NCBI RefSeq assembly: GCF_013386165.1 | Contig: NZ_JACAOS010000015.1 | Coordinates: forward strand, 693,594-757,593 | DNA length: 64,000 nucleotides | Direction: 5' to 3' | Source of the DNA: Pseudomonas gingeri | GTDB lineage: Bacteria; Pseudomonadota; Gammaproteobacteria; Pseudomonadales; Pseudomonadaceae | In this document: piece after piece, positions 1 to 8,005 of the stretch | Layout of the letters: each line of letters begins with the position of its first letter | How positions within the stretch are numbered: position 1 is the stretch's first letter | Position numbers and translations under genes: made by a program | The notes under the pieces: model-generated | Told to the model about the DNA's origin: nothing | The model's input: only the letters and a program-made list of their open reading frames with translations | Databases searched by the model: none

Positions 1-899
1 ATGGATTCTGGTCACATTGGCTGCTGCGCTTCGGCCTCGGGGTCGCGAGTGCCTGGGTCGTGGTCATGATCACCAGCCTGAGCCTGCCGCTGGCCCACGC
101 CGCCGGCCGCCCGCGCCTGGGTGCCTGGGTGTTTGCCGGCCCCGGCCTGGGCATCGTACTCACCGGCCTGCTGGCGCTGGGCTCGAACCTGCTGGGACAG
201 AACTCGTCGACCCTGTGGTTGGTGTACGCCGGCGTCGGCCTGCTGATGTTGCTGCTGATCCTGCCCTTCCTGCCGCTGCCGAATGCCACGGCCGCCGCCG
301 CAGCGACTTCCGTGGCCAAGGACAGCGATCAGCAGCCCATCGGTCATCTGGGTCTGATCTATGCCCTTTATGGCCTGGGCTACATCATCCCGGCGACCTT
401 TCTCTCGCAGATGGCCAACGCGCGCTTCCACGGTCAATGGCAGGCCGATTTGTTCTGGCCCGGCTTCGGCCTGGTCGCGGCCCTTGGCGTGGTAATGGTG
501 AGCCTGCGTCGCGCCACGCCCGACAACACCCGTCGCTGGTTGATGGCGACGCTCTGGCTACAGGCCGCAGGGGTTTTCGCCTGCCTGTTGTCGAGCGGTC
601 CGGGGCTGGTACTGGGGGTGATTCTCTGCGGTACGCCGTTCCTGGCCTGCATGCAGCTGGTCATGCAGCGTTCGCGGGAACTGGCGCCCCACGCAACCCA
701 TCGTAATGCCGGGCTGTTGACCGCCTGCTTCGCCATCGGCCAACTCTGCGGACCATTGCTCGCGGCGCTGAGCAGTCACTTCAGCGGTGGCCTGCAACCG
801 GCCTTGATCGTGGCGGGCAGTGGCCTGGTGTTGGCCGGGTTGGTGTTGCTGAAACCCGGGATGGCCTCGGTCCCGCGGACGGCCCAGGTTCAACGCTGA
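1..899 (+). CDS. MFS transporter, YbfB/YjiJ type, 5' end outside window
   Basis: The gene enters from upstream; the first complete codon in this frame is at position 3 and 298 residues remain before the stop. The visible part is very hydrophobic, with about eight membrane segments and the start RFGLGVASAWVVVM, typical of the second and later helices of YbfB/YjiJ-like major facilitator carriers. The substrate cannot be told. A GTG at 60 opens a shorter frame, but coding character continues in frame upstream of it, so it is not the real start. It converges on cvfB; a 9-bp inverted repeat lies in the 53-bp gap. An inner-membrane carrier is clear, the subfamily is from memory of the family. Confidence 0.85.
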   Translation, partial: GFWSHWLLRFGLGVASAWVVVMITSLSLPLAHAAGRPRLGAWVFAGPGLGIVLTGLLALGSNLLGQNSSTLWLVYAGVGLLMLLLILPFLPLPNATAAAAATSVAKDSDQQPIGHLGLIYALYGLGYIIPATFLSQMANARFHGQWQADLFWPGFGLVAALGVVMVSLRRATPDNTRRWLMATLWLQAAGVFACLLSSGPGLVLGVILCGTPFLACMQLVMQRSRELAPHATHRNAGLLTACFAIGQLCGPLLAALSSHFSGGLQPALIVAGSGLVLAGLVLLKPGMASVPRTAQVQR

Positions 900-913
900 T
901 CAACAACGCTGAC

Positions 914-940
914 AGGCAGGACAGCGACGCCGTCCTGCCT
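914..940. terminator. Hairpin between convergent MFS and cvfB genes
   Basis: AGGCAGGAC (914-922) and GTCCTGCCT (932-940) form a perfect 9-bp stem with a 9-nt loop exactly between two convergent stop codons. There is no T-run on either strand, so it is at best a non-canonical bidirectional terminator or an RNA 3'-end stabiliser. Confidence 0.4.
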
Positions 941-952
941 CGGCGCCAAGGC

Positions 953-1789
953 TCAGCTCAACTCGATGCGATCGGCATGGATGACGATCTGCCCTTGCTT
1001 GTAGAGCGCACCAATGGCCTTCTTGAAGTTGCCCTTGCTGACCCCGAACAAACCACTGATCACGGTCGGATCGCTCTTGTCGCTGACCGCCAGCACACCG
1101 TTGTTTTCACGCAACTTGGCAAGGATCTTGGTGTTCAGGCTGCCGGAGGCTTCCTCGCCCACGGGTTGCAGGCTCAGGCTGATCTTGCCGTCGGCACGGA
1201 TCTCCTTGATAAAGCCTTTTTCCTCTTTGCCGGCACGCAGGAACTTGAACACTTCGTTCTTGTGAATCAGGCCCCAATGCTTGTTGTTGATGATCGCCTT
1301 GAAGCCCATGTCGGTCGCTTCGGCCACCAGCAGGTCGACTTCCTGGCCGAGGGCGTAGCTGGCCGGCGTCTTGTCCAGGTAACGATCCAGGCGCGCGGTG
1401 GCAGTGATGCGACGGGTATGCTTGTCGAGGTAGACATGCACCACGCAATAGTCACCGGCGGTCAACTGACGCTTCTCTTCGGAATACGGCAACAGCAGAT
1501 CCTTGGACAATCCCCAATCGAGGAATACACCAATACTGTTAACTTCCTTGACTTTGAGACTGGCGAACTCACCGACCTGAACTTTGGGTTTTTCCGTGGT
1601 GGCAATCAACTTGTCAGCACTGTCCAGATAAACGAAAACATTGAGCCAGTCTTCATCTTCACTGGGAATATCCTTGGGGATATAACGGTTGGGCAGAAGA
1701 ATCTCGCCGTCCGCGCCACCGTCCAGATACAAACCGAAATTAGTGTGTTTAACCACTTGCAAGCTGTTATAACGCCCGACTAAAGCCAT
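953..1789 (-). CDS. cvfB: S1-domain RNA-binding protein, CvfB family
   Basis: A 278-residue protein with three S1-like OB modules (about residues 1-60, 65-130 and 145-205; the second contains SIGVFLDWGLSKDLLLPYSE) and a C-terminal winged-helix module (about 220-278). This is the layout of the CvfB/YitL family, RNA-binding regulators known from Gram-positive virulence studies and conserved in Pseudomonas. The frame could start at 1804, but ATG 1789 follows a GAGGG motif and begins MALVGRYNSLQ, directly entering the first S1 fold, so I prefer it. The protein is cytoplasmic and single-gene here. The RNA target in Pseudomonas is not known to me. Confidence 0.88.
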   Translation of the reverse strand: MALVGRYNSLQVVKHTNFGLYLDGGADGEILLPNRYIPKDIPSEDEDWLNVFVYLDSADKLIATTEKPKVQVGEFASLKVKEVNSIGVFLDWGLSKDLLLPYSEEKRQLTAGDYCVVHVYLDKHTRRITATARLDRYLDKTPASYALGQEVDLLVAEATDMGFKAIINNKHWGLIHKNEVFKFLRAGKEEKGFIKEIRADGKISLSLQPVGEEASGSLNTKILAKLRENNGVLAVSDKSDPTVISGLFGVSKGNFKKAIGALYKQGQIVIHADRIELS

Positions 1790-2136
1790 TTCCAATACCC
1801 TCATTGCGTGGCTGGCATTCTACCCGAGTTTGGCGGTACTGTTTCACAGCACGTGCCGCCGGCTGAAAAGCCCGCTGCAAGGCTTGATTTTCAAGGGCTT
1901 GCCGACAAAAACATACCCGTTCGTCAGACCAGCGACGGTGTTCGCCCTTGAAATCCTGCCTTTTCGTGGAAAATATCGAGGCATGGTTACGAGTCAAAAC
2001 AGTAGCTTAGCCAACAATAACCAGGTCCGCGTGAAGCCATTACGAATACCTCCCTACCTGTGTACTGGATATTTATCAAGCAATTGTCAAGCCTTTCAGG
2101 TAGAATGATCGATCCAGTTAATATCTACACAGGTTA
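1790..2136. other. Intergenic region between divergent cvfB and sutA-like gene
   Basis: No convincing gene is present; the open frames here have poor composition. The half next to the small downstream gene is clearly AT-richer than its surroundings (about 1980-2136) and should hold its promoter. A weak partial dyad, CTGGATATTTATCAAG (about 2062-2077), slightly resembles an SOS box but lacks the CTGT/ACAG ends, so no operator is claimed. Confidence 0.5.
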
Positions 2137-2325
2137 ATGGCCGCCATGCGCGTAAAAGCATCCAACAGCAAAGCAAAGCCCGCTCCAGCCGTTGAAACCA
2201 GCGATTCGATCAACGAGCAAATTGCAGCTTTCCTGAAATCCGGCGGCGAGATCCAGCAAATTGCCAAAGGCGTCAGCGGCCAGACTTTCGGCCCGTCGAA
2301 ACAGATCACCCTCGGCAAGAAGTAA
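2137..2325 (+). CDS. Short SutA-like putative transcriptional regulator
   Basis: A 62-residue, lysine-rich, probably partly disordered protein. Its centre reads INEQIAAFLKSGGEIQQI, closely resembling the FLARGGKVQEI segment I remember near the end of SutA, the small RNA-polymerase-binding regulator of slow-growing P. aeruginosa. SutA is about 105 residues with an acidic N-terminus; this protein lacks that part and has a basic N-terminus. Starts at 2137 or 2146 are both possible (MAAM...). It stands alone between cvfB and a lipoprotein gene, preceded by an AT-rich leader. RNA-polymerase binding is inference from the shared motif only. Confidence 0.75.
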   Translation: MAAMRVKASNSKAKPAPAVETSDSINEQIAAFLKSGGEIQQIAKGVSGQTFGPSKQITLGKK

Positions 2326-2530
2326 TTCCCTCCTCGCAACACCCAAGCCACTCTGCGCTTTGAACCCCAAGGCGCAGGGCTGAAGCGCCCCCCCGCCCCA
2401 TAGACCGCTCCGCGCGCAAGCCACTGTGCGCCCGTACCAGCCGCTGCGGTCATCGCTGGAAACCATTGAAAGGTTGAACCACTGGCCACATAAGCGTTCC
2501 ATGGAGAAATGTCCTCAACAGGGTCCCTCC

Positions 2531-3400
2531 ATGTCGCACCGGCTGAGCGCCTTCTTCTCGTTGCTGCTTCTGAGCCTGGTACTCGGCGCCTGCTCCCGGG
2601 CAGGCCTGGCCTACCGCAACCTCGATGTGATCATCCCCTGGACTCTCGGCGACTACGTCGACATGAACCGTGGGCAGAAAGACTGGTTCCGCGAACGCCT
2701 CAAGGAGCACCTGCACTGGCATTGCACCACGCAATTGCCCGACTACCTCGACTGGCTCGAACGTGTGCAGCAGATGATCGAAACCGGACAGGTCACCGAT
2801 GCCGCCGTGCAGGCCCGCACCGCCGAGGCCCGCCAGGCCATTGCCCAGGTGACGCGTGCCATTACCCCCTCGGCGGTCGAACTGCTACGGGGCCTGAGCG
2901 ATCAACAGGTGGCCGAGATGAACCAGGCCTTTGCCAAGGACCAGCGTGAGCATCGGGCCGAATACGTGGTCCCACCCCTCGACGAACAGATCCGCGAGCG
3001 CGCCGAGCGCATGAGCAAGCGCCTCAAGGGTTGGCTCGGGCCGCTGAGCCTGAGCCAGCAGCAACGCATCACCGCCTGGTCCACCAGCCTGGGCGAACAG
3101 AACCGCCTATGGGTGGCCAACCGGATGAATTGGCAACTGCAATTGAGCGAGGCAGTCGAACAGCGCCAGCGCGCGGACTTCCCGCAACGGATCGAACAGT
3201 TGCTGCAAGATCAGGACAGCCTGTGGACCGCCGAATACCGTCAGGCCCACCAGCGAGCGGAGCAGGCCAGCCGCAATCTGCTGGTGGCGCTGATGGCCGA
3301 GAGCAACGCCGACCAACAGGCGCGCCTACTGAAGAAGATCGAGGAAATGCGGCATGACTTCGCGCAACTCAAATGCCTGAAAACGGCCCAGGCTGATTAA
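2531..3400 (+). CDS. DUF6279-type lipoprotein
   Basis: A 289-residue protein with a lipoprotein signal: hydrophobic residues 8-18 followed by LGAC with the acceptor cysteine at 21. The mature part is mostly helical, charged and tryptophan-rich (GDYVDMNRGQKDWFRERL near the start of the mature chain), matching the DUF6279 lipoproteins common in Pseudomonas. The frame is open from 2426, but only ATG 2531 puts the signal peptide at the N-terminus. It is presumably sorted by Lol to a periplasm-facing membrane leaflet. Function unknown; no operon partner is seen. Confidence 0.85.
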   Translation: MSHRLSAFFSLLLLSLVLGACSRAGLAYRNLDVIIPWTLGDYVDMNRGQKDWFRERLKEHLHWHCTTQLPDYLDWLERVQQMIETGQVTDAAVQARTAEARQAIAQVTRAITPSAVELLRGLSDQQVAEMNQAFAKDQREHRAEYVVPPLDEQIRERAERMSKRLKGWLGPLSLSQQQRITAWSTSLGEQNRLWVANRMNWQLQLSEAVEQRQRADFPQRIEQLLQDQDSLWTAEYRQAHQRAEQASRNLLVALMAESNADQQARLLKKIEEMRHDFAQLKCLKTAQAD

Positions 3401-3429
3401 GCAAAGGCCGTCGTGCAGAGGCAGGGAAA

Positions 3430-3822
3430 TCAGGCGATCTGTGCCTTGGCGGCCAATTGGTCGAAGGTGGCCGGGTCCAACGCATCGGCCTGCTCGTCGA
3501 GGACCTGCAAAGGGTGGTCATTGCCGGGAATGCTGCTGTCGAGCAGGCTCAGCAAGCTGGAGCCACGAAGCGTGAGGATAAAGTTCTCGCCATTGCCGCC
3601 CTCAGTCTCCGGACGGCTCTCGATATAGCCGTTCTTCAACAACAGCCGCTCATAGTCGGCCGCCTGGGCCTTCAGATCATCGAGACTACCTGTCGCCTGC
3701 CCCAGTGCCGCCTGGGCGGTGGCGTGCTCCTCGGCGTAGGCCCGAGGGGCGAAGTTATGGCCGGCGCAGTTCTGCGCTTCATGAAGCAGACGTTCGATCA
3801 GTTCCCAGTTGTAAGTCGTCAT
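3430..3822 (-). CDS. Small wHTH-like putative transcriptional regulator
   Basis: A 130-residue protein starting MTTYNWELIERLLHE. The helical N-terminus, the segment YERLLLKNGYIESRP and the strand-like FILTLRGSSLLSLLD resemble the winged-helix layout of DUF2513-like phage and bacterial proteins. The upstream frame continues to 3942, but ATG 3822 has a good AAGGGG ribosome-binding site and begins the conserved part. It is convergent with the lipoprotein gene (29-bp gap). DNA binding is inferred from the predicted fold and the target is unknown. Confidence 0.75.
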   Translation of the reverse strand: MTTYNWELIERLLHEAQNCAGHNFAPRAYAEEHATAQAALGQATGSLDDLKAQAADYERLLLKNGYIESRPETEGGNGENFILTLRGSSLLSLLDSSIPGNDHPLQVLDEQADALDPATFDQLAAKAQIA

Positions 3823-3968
3823 ACTGATTACCCCTTTGCGTAGGCGAGTGAGAGGCCTTGCATAAGGGTTGACCGGTGGCGGCCACGGCGGTTCAGCCGG
3901 GGTGGCGGCGGGGATGACCAGTGGACGCAGGCCGGACAACACCTTGACGTTTTAGCCTAGACGAAACA

Positions 3969-3986
3969 GGGCAGCCTGCGCTGCCC
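3969..3986 (-). terminator. Probable terminator of the three-gene coiled-coil operon
   Basis: GGGCAGC (3969-3975) and GCTGCCC (3980-3986) form a 7-bp GC stem with a 4-nt loop, 28 bp beyond the stop of the last operon gene. Read on the minus strand it is followed by TGTTTCGTC, a weak T-tract. Confidence 0.5.
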
Positions 3987-4013
3987 CGTTCCTGCTCCTA
4001 GCGACCGCCCGAT

Positions 4014-5390
4014 CTAGAGACTGTCGCTGGTGGAAAAGCCGCCGCAACTCCCGGATCCGGACGAGCTGGACGAGCTACCGGAGCTGGAACTGGAACTGGA
4101 ACCACCCGACGAACCGCTGCCAAAGAAGCTGCCTGAACTGCTGCGCGAGCTACTGCTTCGACTGCTGCTCGGGCGGGCACTGCTATGCTGGGTGGGGGCA
4201 ACCACGATGAACTGACGACGGTTCGCCACCTCATTCACCACTTGGGAGAGCGCGATCGCACCCTGCATGAACCCAATGAGCAACGCCTCAATATCCACAT
4301 TCCGGTAGTCGTAGCTGGAACTGACCAGCCCCTCTGACTGCAACGCACGCTCCAGCTGCTTGGCCCGCTCATAGTTATTCTTGGCCTCCAGGTACTGCCG
4401 CTCCAGAGACGGCACGCGCAGCAGCAACACTTCCAGTTCCGCCCGCAGATCACGCACCCGGCGCACCAGCTCGTCATCCTGCCCGCCCTGGGTCTGCCCG
4501 GCCAGGCTCGCCAAGGTCAGGTCATTCATCTCGGCCAGTTGCAGGGACAACAGCTCGGACGCCTTGACGAAATCCTCGTCACGCTTGCTGGCGTAGGGCT
4601 CCAGGCGCTGATGGATCAGATTGGCCTGTGCCTTGCTCGCTTCCAGCGCCGACTGCGCTTGCCGCTGGCGCTCTTGCAAGGCCGGCACATCGCTGTTGGA
4701 CAAGGCACTTTGATGCAGTCGCGCACGTTCGGCCTCCTGGGCCGCCCGATTTGCCTGACGCTCCTTGCCAACCGCCTCATTGGCTCGCTGCATCGCCAGC
4801 AAGGTGCGCTCGGCGGCGCTGTTCTGGGTGAAATTGCACAGTCGCGCAATCCAACGGTCCAGCCCGCGCCAGACAAGCTTGTCAGCGTAACCCTGCGTCC
4901 CGAATCCGCGGTCACGAAGGTAGACGTAAAGCCCATCGCCCTGGAATGCCAGGAGCTTGAGCCGACACTCATCCCGCAGTTCCTTGTAGGACTGCTCGTC
5001 AGCCTCGCTGACCAGGGCCATCTGTTGCTGGTACCGGGGATCCTGCTCGACTTGCTGATCGAGACCGGCAGCCAGGCTCGAAGACTCCTCGGCCAAGTCG
5101 GCAATCGTCTGCAACTGCCCGGCAATATCCGCTTCCACCGCCGCCAGGTCCTGGCGCAGAGCAGCTTCGGCCTGCCCGCGCTGGTCGAGCAGGCGCTGGA
5201 CCTCGACGGAAAGCGGCGCACCGCCGGACAACTGATAATTGGCGATATGCGGAAAGGCGTTGCTGATCCCCTGCTGCAGACGCAACTCCTGGTCGTGCGC
5301 AGCGGACAACTCGAGTTGCAGTTGGCGCAGCAGCGCCTCCTGGTTCCGGGAGTTGTCACGGATCGTGGCTTCTATGCGACTCGCGTTCAT
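4014..5390 (-). CDS. Unknown coiled-coil protein with Ser-rich C-terminal tail
   Basis: A 458-residue protein, not recognised. It is almost entirely helical and rich in Q, E, A and R (long coiled coils about residues 1-110, 200-260 and 290-350), with a short conserved-looking globular stretch around GDGLYVYLRDRGFG and WRGLDRWIARLCNF (about 150-185). The last 60 residues are a low-complexity Ser/Gly/Arg tail ending SCGGFSTSDSL. No signal peptide or membrane segment is visible. ATG 5390 is preferred over GTG 5396 because GTG lies inside the GGAG ribosome-binding site; the ATG shares one base with the upstream stop (TAATG), implying translational coupling to the DUF6384 gene. Third and last gene of an unstudied operon. 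Confidence 0.8.
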   Translation of the reverse strand: MNASRIEATIRDNSRNQEALLRQLQLELSAAHDQELRLQQGISNAFPHIANYQLSGGAPLSVEVQRLLDQRGQAEAALRQDLAAVEADIAGQLQTIADLAEESSSLAAGLDQQVEQDPRYQQQMALVSEADEQSYKELRDECRLKLLAFQGDGLYVYLRDRGFGTQGYADKLVWRGLDRWIARLCNFTQNSAAERTLLAMQRANEAVGKERQANRAAQEAERARLHQSALSNSDVPALQERQRQAQSALEASKAQANLIHQRLEPYASKRDEDFVKASELLSLQLAEMNDLTLASLAGQTQGGQDDELVRRVRDLRAELEVLLLRVPSLERQYLEAKNNYERAKQLERALQSEGLVSSSYDYRNVDIEALLIGFMQGAIALSQVVNEVANRRQFIVVAPTQHSSARPSSSRSSSSRSSSGSFFGSGSSGGSSSSSSSGSSSSSSGSGSCGGFSTSDSL

Positions 5391-6628
5391 TACCACTCCA
5401 GGATGTAATCAGGTTTGCTTTTGACCGGCCCTTTGACGAATGCAAAGGACAGCGAGTTGGCCGCCTTTTTCCCCATCAGCCGATCATCGACGAGGCCATC
5501 CGCCAGCTTGTCGTTCTTGACCGCCTGATAGGTGGCCTGATTGACCCGCACGCCAAAAATCGAGGCATAACGCCGCTCCCCGGTCTCGACACTGGTAATC
5601 GGCAGCGGGACCACATTGCCCGAGGCGTCGAGCGCTTCGGTCAACAGGTACCAACTCTTGCCTCCCGTCGGATCAAAGTTGCGCTCAACCATCGACTTCT
5701 CGCCGGTCCGGCTGACCACTTCCAGGGTCAAGGGCGTGGCCGCTATCGCCCGCAGTTGCTCGACCGCCTGCAATCCTTGCTCGGCAGCCGTGGCATCCAT
5801 GCCCTTGACGGCCTGGTCGACCTTGGCAAGCAACGGCTGGAACTGCTCGGCATCCGCCTTGCTCAAGCCCATCTTGCGCACCTGCTCCTGTGCATCCTGC
5901 AGTTTCGCCAGCCAGGGCCTGATCGCGCTCGTTTGCGCATTCAGCGCATCCAGTTGAGCCGTCAGCGCCTTCATGTCGGCGCTGTCTTTCTTCAGGCTCT
6001 TGAGCGCCGCGTTGGCCTGCTTGGCGTCCTCTTTGTAGCTCTGCTGCGTGACCTGCACCGGCAGCGTGATCTGCTCTGCTCCACGCGCGGCCTCCAGCAC
6101 CGGCCCGGTCTGTTCAAAGACCTGCCGGGCAGCGGGCAAATTCGTGACCAGCGCGTCAGCCTTGAGCATCGCGACCTGTTTTTCCAGCTGCTCACGCTGC
6201 CCGGCATGGCTTGCCACCAGTTCCCGAGTCTCATCTACTTTATTCTGGGCGGCTCTGATCGACGCCTCACCAAAAGACGGACCCATCAGCACCAACCAGA
6301 GTCCCACCCCCAGGATCCCGATGGCAGGCACCAGCCAGCGCCCCCGGGTGATATAGGCCCGGGCCAGCCATCGGCTCAACGGGCCGACCGGTGCCGAAGG
6401 CGCCTGATACGTCAGGCGGTTGGCAAAGAAGTTGCGCACCCCCTCCTCGACCAGGGCATCCTCGACTTCGATCCCCTTGGCCCGGTAAAACTCGCGGATC
6501 TGCTCGGCCACCCGCAGGCGATGCTTGGGAAGGTCCAGTTGTTTCTGCAGTTCGGCCTGGCTGAAACGCATTTCGTCGATCAGCGCCATGGCCCCCATCT
6601 GCTCGCTGAGGGAGACAACGTTGCTCAC
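5390..6628 (-). CDS. DUF6384-type membrane-anchored coiled-coil protein
   Basis: A 412-residue protein with three parts: a small cytoplasmic-looking N-terminal domain (1-85, containing EEGVRNFFANRLTYQ), one membrane helix (about 98-116, after RGRW), then a long coiled-coil stalk (118-275) and a C-terminal beta-rich domain (290-412, with SWYLLTEALDASG and YASIFGVRVNQATY). The positive charges before the helix suggest N-in/C-out topology, placing the stalk and C-domain in the periplasm. I recall this architecture as DUF6384; no function is known. The start is GTG 6628, one base after the upstream TGA and behind an AGGGGAT site. Middle gene of the operon and its likely membrane anchor. Confidence 0.8.
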   Translation of the reverse strand: MSNVVSLSEQMGAMALIDEMRFSQAELQKQLDLPKHRLRVAEQIREFYRAKGIEVEDALVEEGVRNFFANRLTYQAPSAPVGPLSRWLARAYITRGRWLVPAIGILGVGLWLVLMGPSFGEASIRAAQNKVDETRELVASHAGQREQLEKQVAMLKADALVTNLPAARQVFEQTGPVLEAARGAEQITLPVQVTQQSYKEDAKQANAALKSLKKDSADMKALTAQLDALNAQTSAIRPWLAKLQDAQEQVRKMGLSKADAEQFQPLLAKVDQAVKGMDATAAEQGLQAVEQLRAIAATPLTLEVVSRTGEKSMVERNFDPTGGKSWYLLTEALDASGNVVPLPITSVETGERRYASIFGVRVNQATYQAVKNDKLADGLVDDRLMGKKAANSLSFAFVKGPVKSKPDYILEW

Positions 6629-6629
6629 T

Positions 6630-7757
6630 TCAGATCCCCTTTTGCAGGAGCGCGCTGAAGCGGCGCTTGCTGTCCTCGGTGATCGACTCGATTTCCATCG
6701 CCGCCGCGGAGGACTCCTTGCGCAACTCCTGAATCAGACTCAGGCTACTGGCCTGGAAGTCCACCACGGCGTCAGCCAGGGCCTTGACCGAACTGGCTTT
6801 CAGGGTCGAGCCGTAACCCGCCTTGAGCGCCGCATTCAGCTGGTCGCCGCCGACCTTGGCCTGGATTTCCAGGCTGGAGTTGATCCCCTCGTTCATCGCA
6901 TTCAGGGTGTTGGTCACCTCGGCCAGCCCGCCGGACGAGGTAAAGCCCGCCGCGAGGCCAGTCAGGACGATTTCGTTGGTGGCGAAAAAGCTCACGGCAC
7001 GCTGGTACAGGCGCTCTTTCACGCTGTGGTACTGGCTCAGGCGGGCGAACACCAGCTCGGCCGCGTTGTAGGCGGTCTTCAACTGGTCGGCGATGTCGGT
7101 GATGATCTGGTAGCGCTTGTCCTCATCCTGCAGGTCGCGCAGGGCAACGTCCCGGGCCAGTTCGAGCTTGGCCCGTTCGGTCGCCTCAAGCTCGGCGCCC
7201 TCCAGGGCGGCCCCGGCTTCGGTCAGGGACTGGCGCCCGGTATCCATCTTCGCCTGGGCGATTTTCTGCACTTCGCAGGCATCCACTTCGGCGGTTTTCA
7301 TTGCCAGGCGATAGTCCTGGTAAGCCTCGAGAATCAGGTTTTCCAGCTGGATCTGCTCATTCGCCGATTTCGCCACACTCAGGTAGTTCTTGCGAATGTC
7401 TTCAAAGCGATCCGGGATCGAGCCACGGCGCATATTCATCCAGCCCAGCTGGATGCGCTCGGAGAATTGCAGCTTGCCGTCGGCCATCCACTCCATCATC
7501 TGCCGGGCATCGGTCTGGATCGAATCGAAGCTGGCGGCGATATCGGCATAACGGGTGCTGATATCCATGCTCTGCAACTTGTCGCGGACCGCGGCATTGA
7601 ACACGGTGGACTGTTGCAGGGTGGCGGCGATATTGGTGACACGGGTGGGGTCATACACCGACACCTTGTCCAGCAGCGCCAGCACCGGGGCATTCTGGTC
7701 TGGGAATGTGATGCCGATGGAGCGCAGAGCAGACATGGAGCGTTCGAGGTAGTTCAT
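6630..7757 (-). CDS. TelA-like helical protein (often labelled cell surface protein)
   Basis: A 375-residue, fully helical protein. I recall close relatives in Pseudomonas carrying the label 'cell surface protein', but there is no signal peptide or clear membrane helix. The C-terminal third (RAVSFFATNEIVLTGLAAGF, TNTLNAMNEGINSSLE, then a final long helix LIQELRKESSAAAMEIESI) follows the same pattern as the toxic-anion-resistance family TelA/KlaA: a repeated helical block, a TN-x-L element and a terminal charged helix. That homology is my inference. ATG 7757 is preferred over TTG 7760 and follows AGGGAAT. First gene of the operon; a 22-bp inverted repeat sits 15 bp upstream of the start. Confidence 0.8.
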   Translation of the reverse strand: MNYLERSMSALRSIGITFPDQNAPVLALLDKVSVYDPTRVTNIAATLQQSTVFNAAVRDKLQSMDISTRYADIAASFDSIQTDARQMMEWMADGKLQFSERIQLGWMNMRRGSIPDRFEDIRKNYLSVAKSANEQIQLENLILEAYQDYRLAMKTAEVDACEVQKIAQAKMDTGRQSLTEAGAALEGAELEATERAKLELARDVALRDLQDEDKRYQIITDIADQLKTAYNAAELVFARLSQYHSVKERLYQRAVSFFATNEIVLTGLAAGFTSSGGLAEVTNTLNAMNEGINSSLEIQAKVGGDQLNAALKAGYGSTLKASSVKALADAVVDFQASSLSLIQELRKESSAAAMEIESITEDSKRRFSALLQKGI

Positions 7758-7771
7758 CAATTATTCCCTAT

Positions 7772-7793
7772 ATGGAGCCTTCCAGGGCTCCAT
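7772..7793. promoter_or_regulatory. Inverted repeat in the leader of the three-gene operon
   Basis: ATGGAGCC (7772-7779) and GGCTCCAT (7786-7793) are perfect 8-bp arms with a 6-nt centre, 15-36 bp upstream of the operon's first start codon. It could be an operator or an mRNA hairpin beside the ribosome-binding site. Confidence 0.45.
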
Positions 7794-7934
7794 CATCCTG
7801 CCGACGTGAGCGCGAAATACTACCAGAGCGCCGTGGTTGAAGTTCCCATCTGACTGCGGTTTTTTAGCAAAGTGCCACTACCGCTTTCCACTATTTGCAA
7901 GACCGTTGCGCAAGCACAGCCGCACAAAAACGCC

Positions 7935-7958
7935 AATGCCCCGACAAGTCGGGGCATT
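7935..7958 (-). terminator. Rho-independent terminator of the DEAD-box helicase gene
   Basis: AATGCCCCGAC (7935-7945) and GTCGGGGCATT (7948-7958) form a perfect 11-bp stem with a 2-nt spacer. On the minus strand the stem is followed by GGCGTTTTTG. It lies 47 bp beyond the helicase stop. Confidence 0.85.
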
Positions 7959-8005
7959 GCTATGAAACACGCGCTTCACTGCGTTTTCACGCAGCTATCA
8001 GCGGC

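Noticed and set aside
2055..2080. Possible LexA box near the SutA-like gene
   Set aside because: The CTGT and ACAG ends are not both present.
4030..4215. Plus-strand frame rich in Leu, Glu and Pro
   Set aside because: It is the complement of the Ser-rich tail of the coiled-coil protein, not a separate gene.
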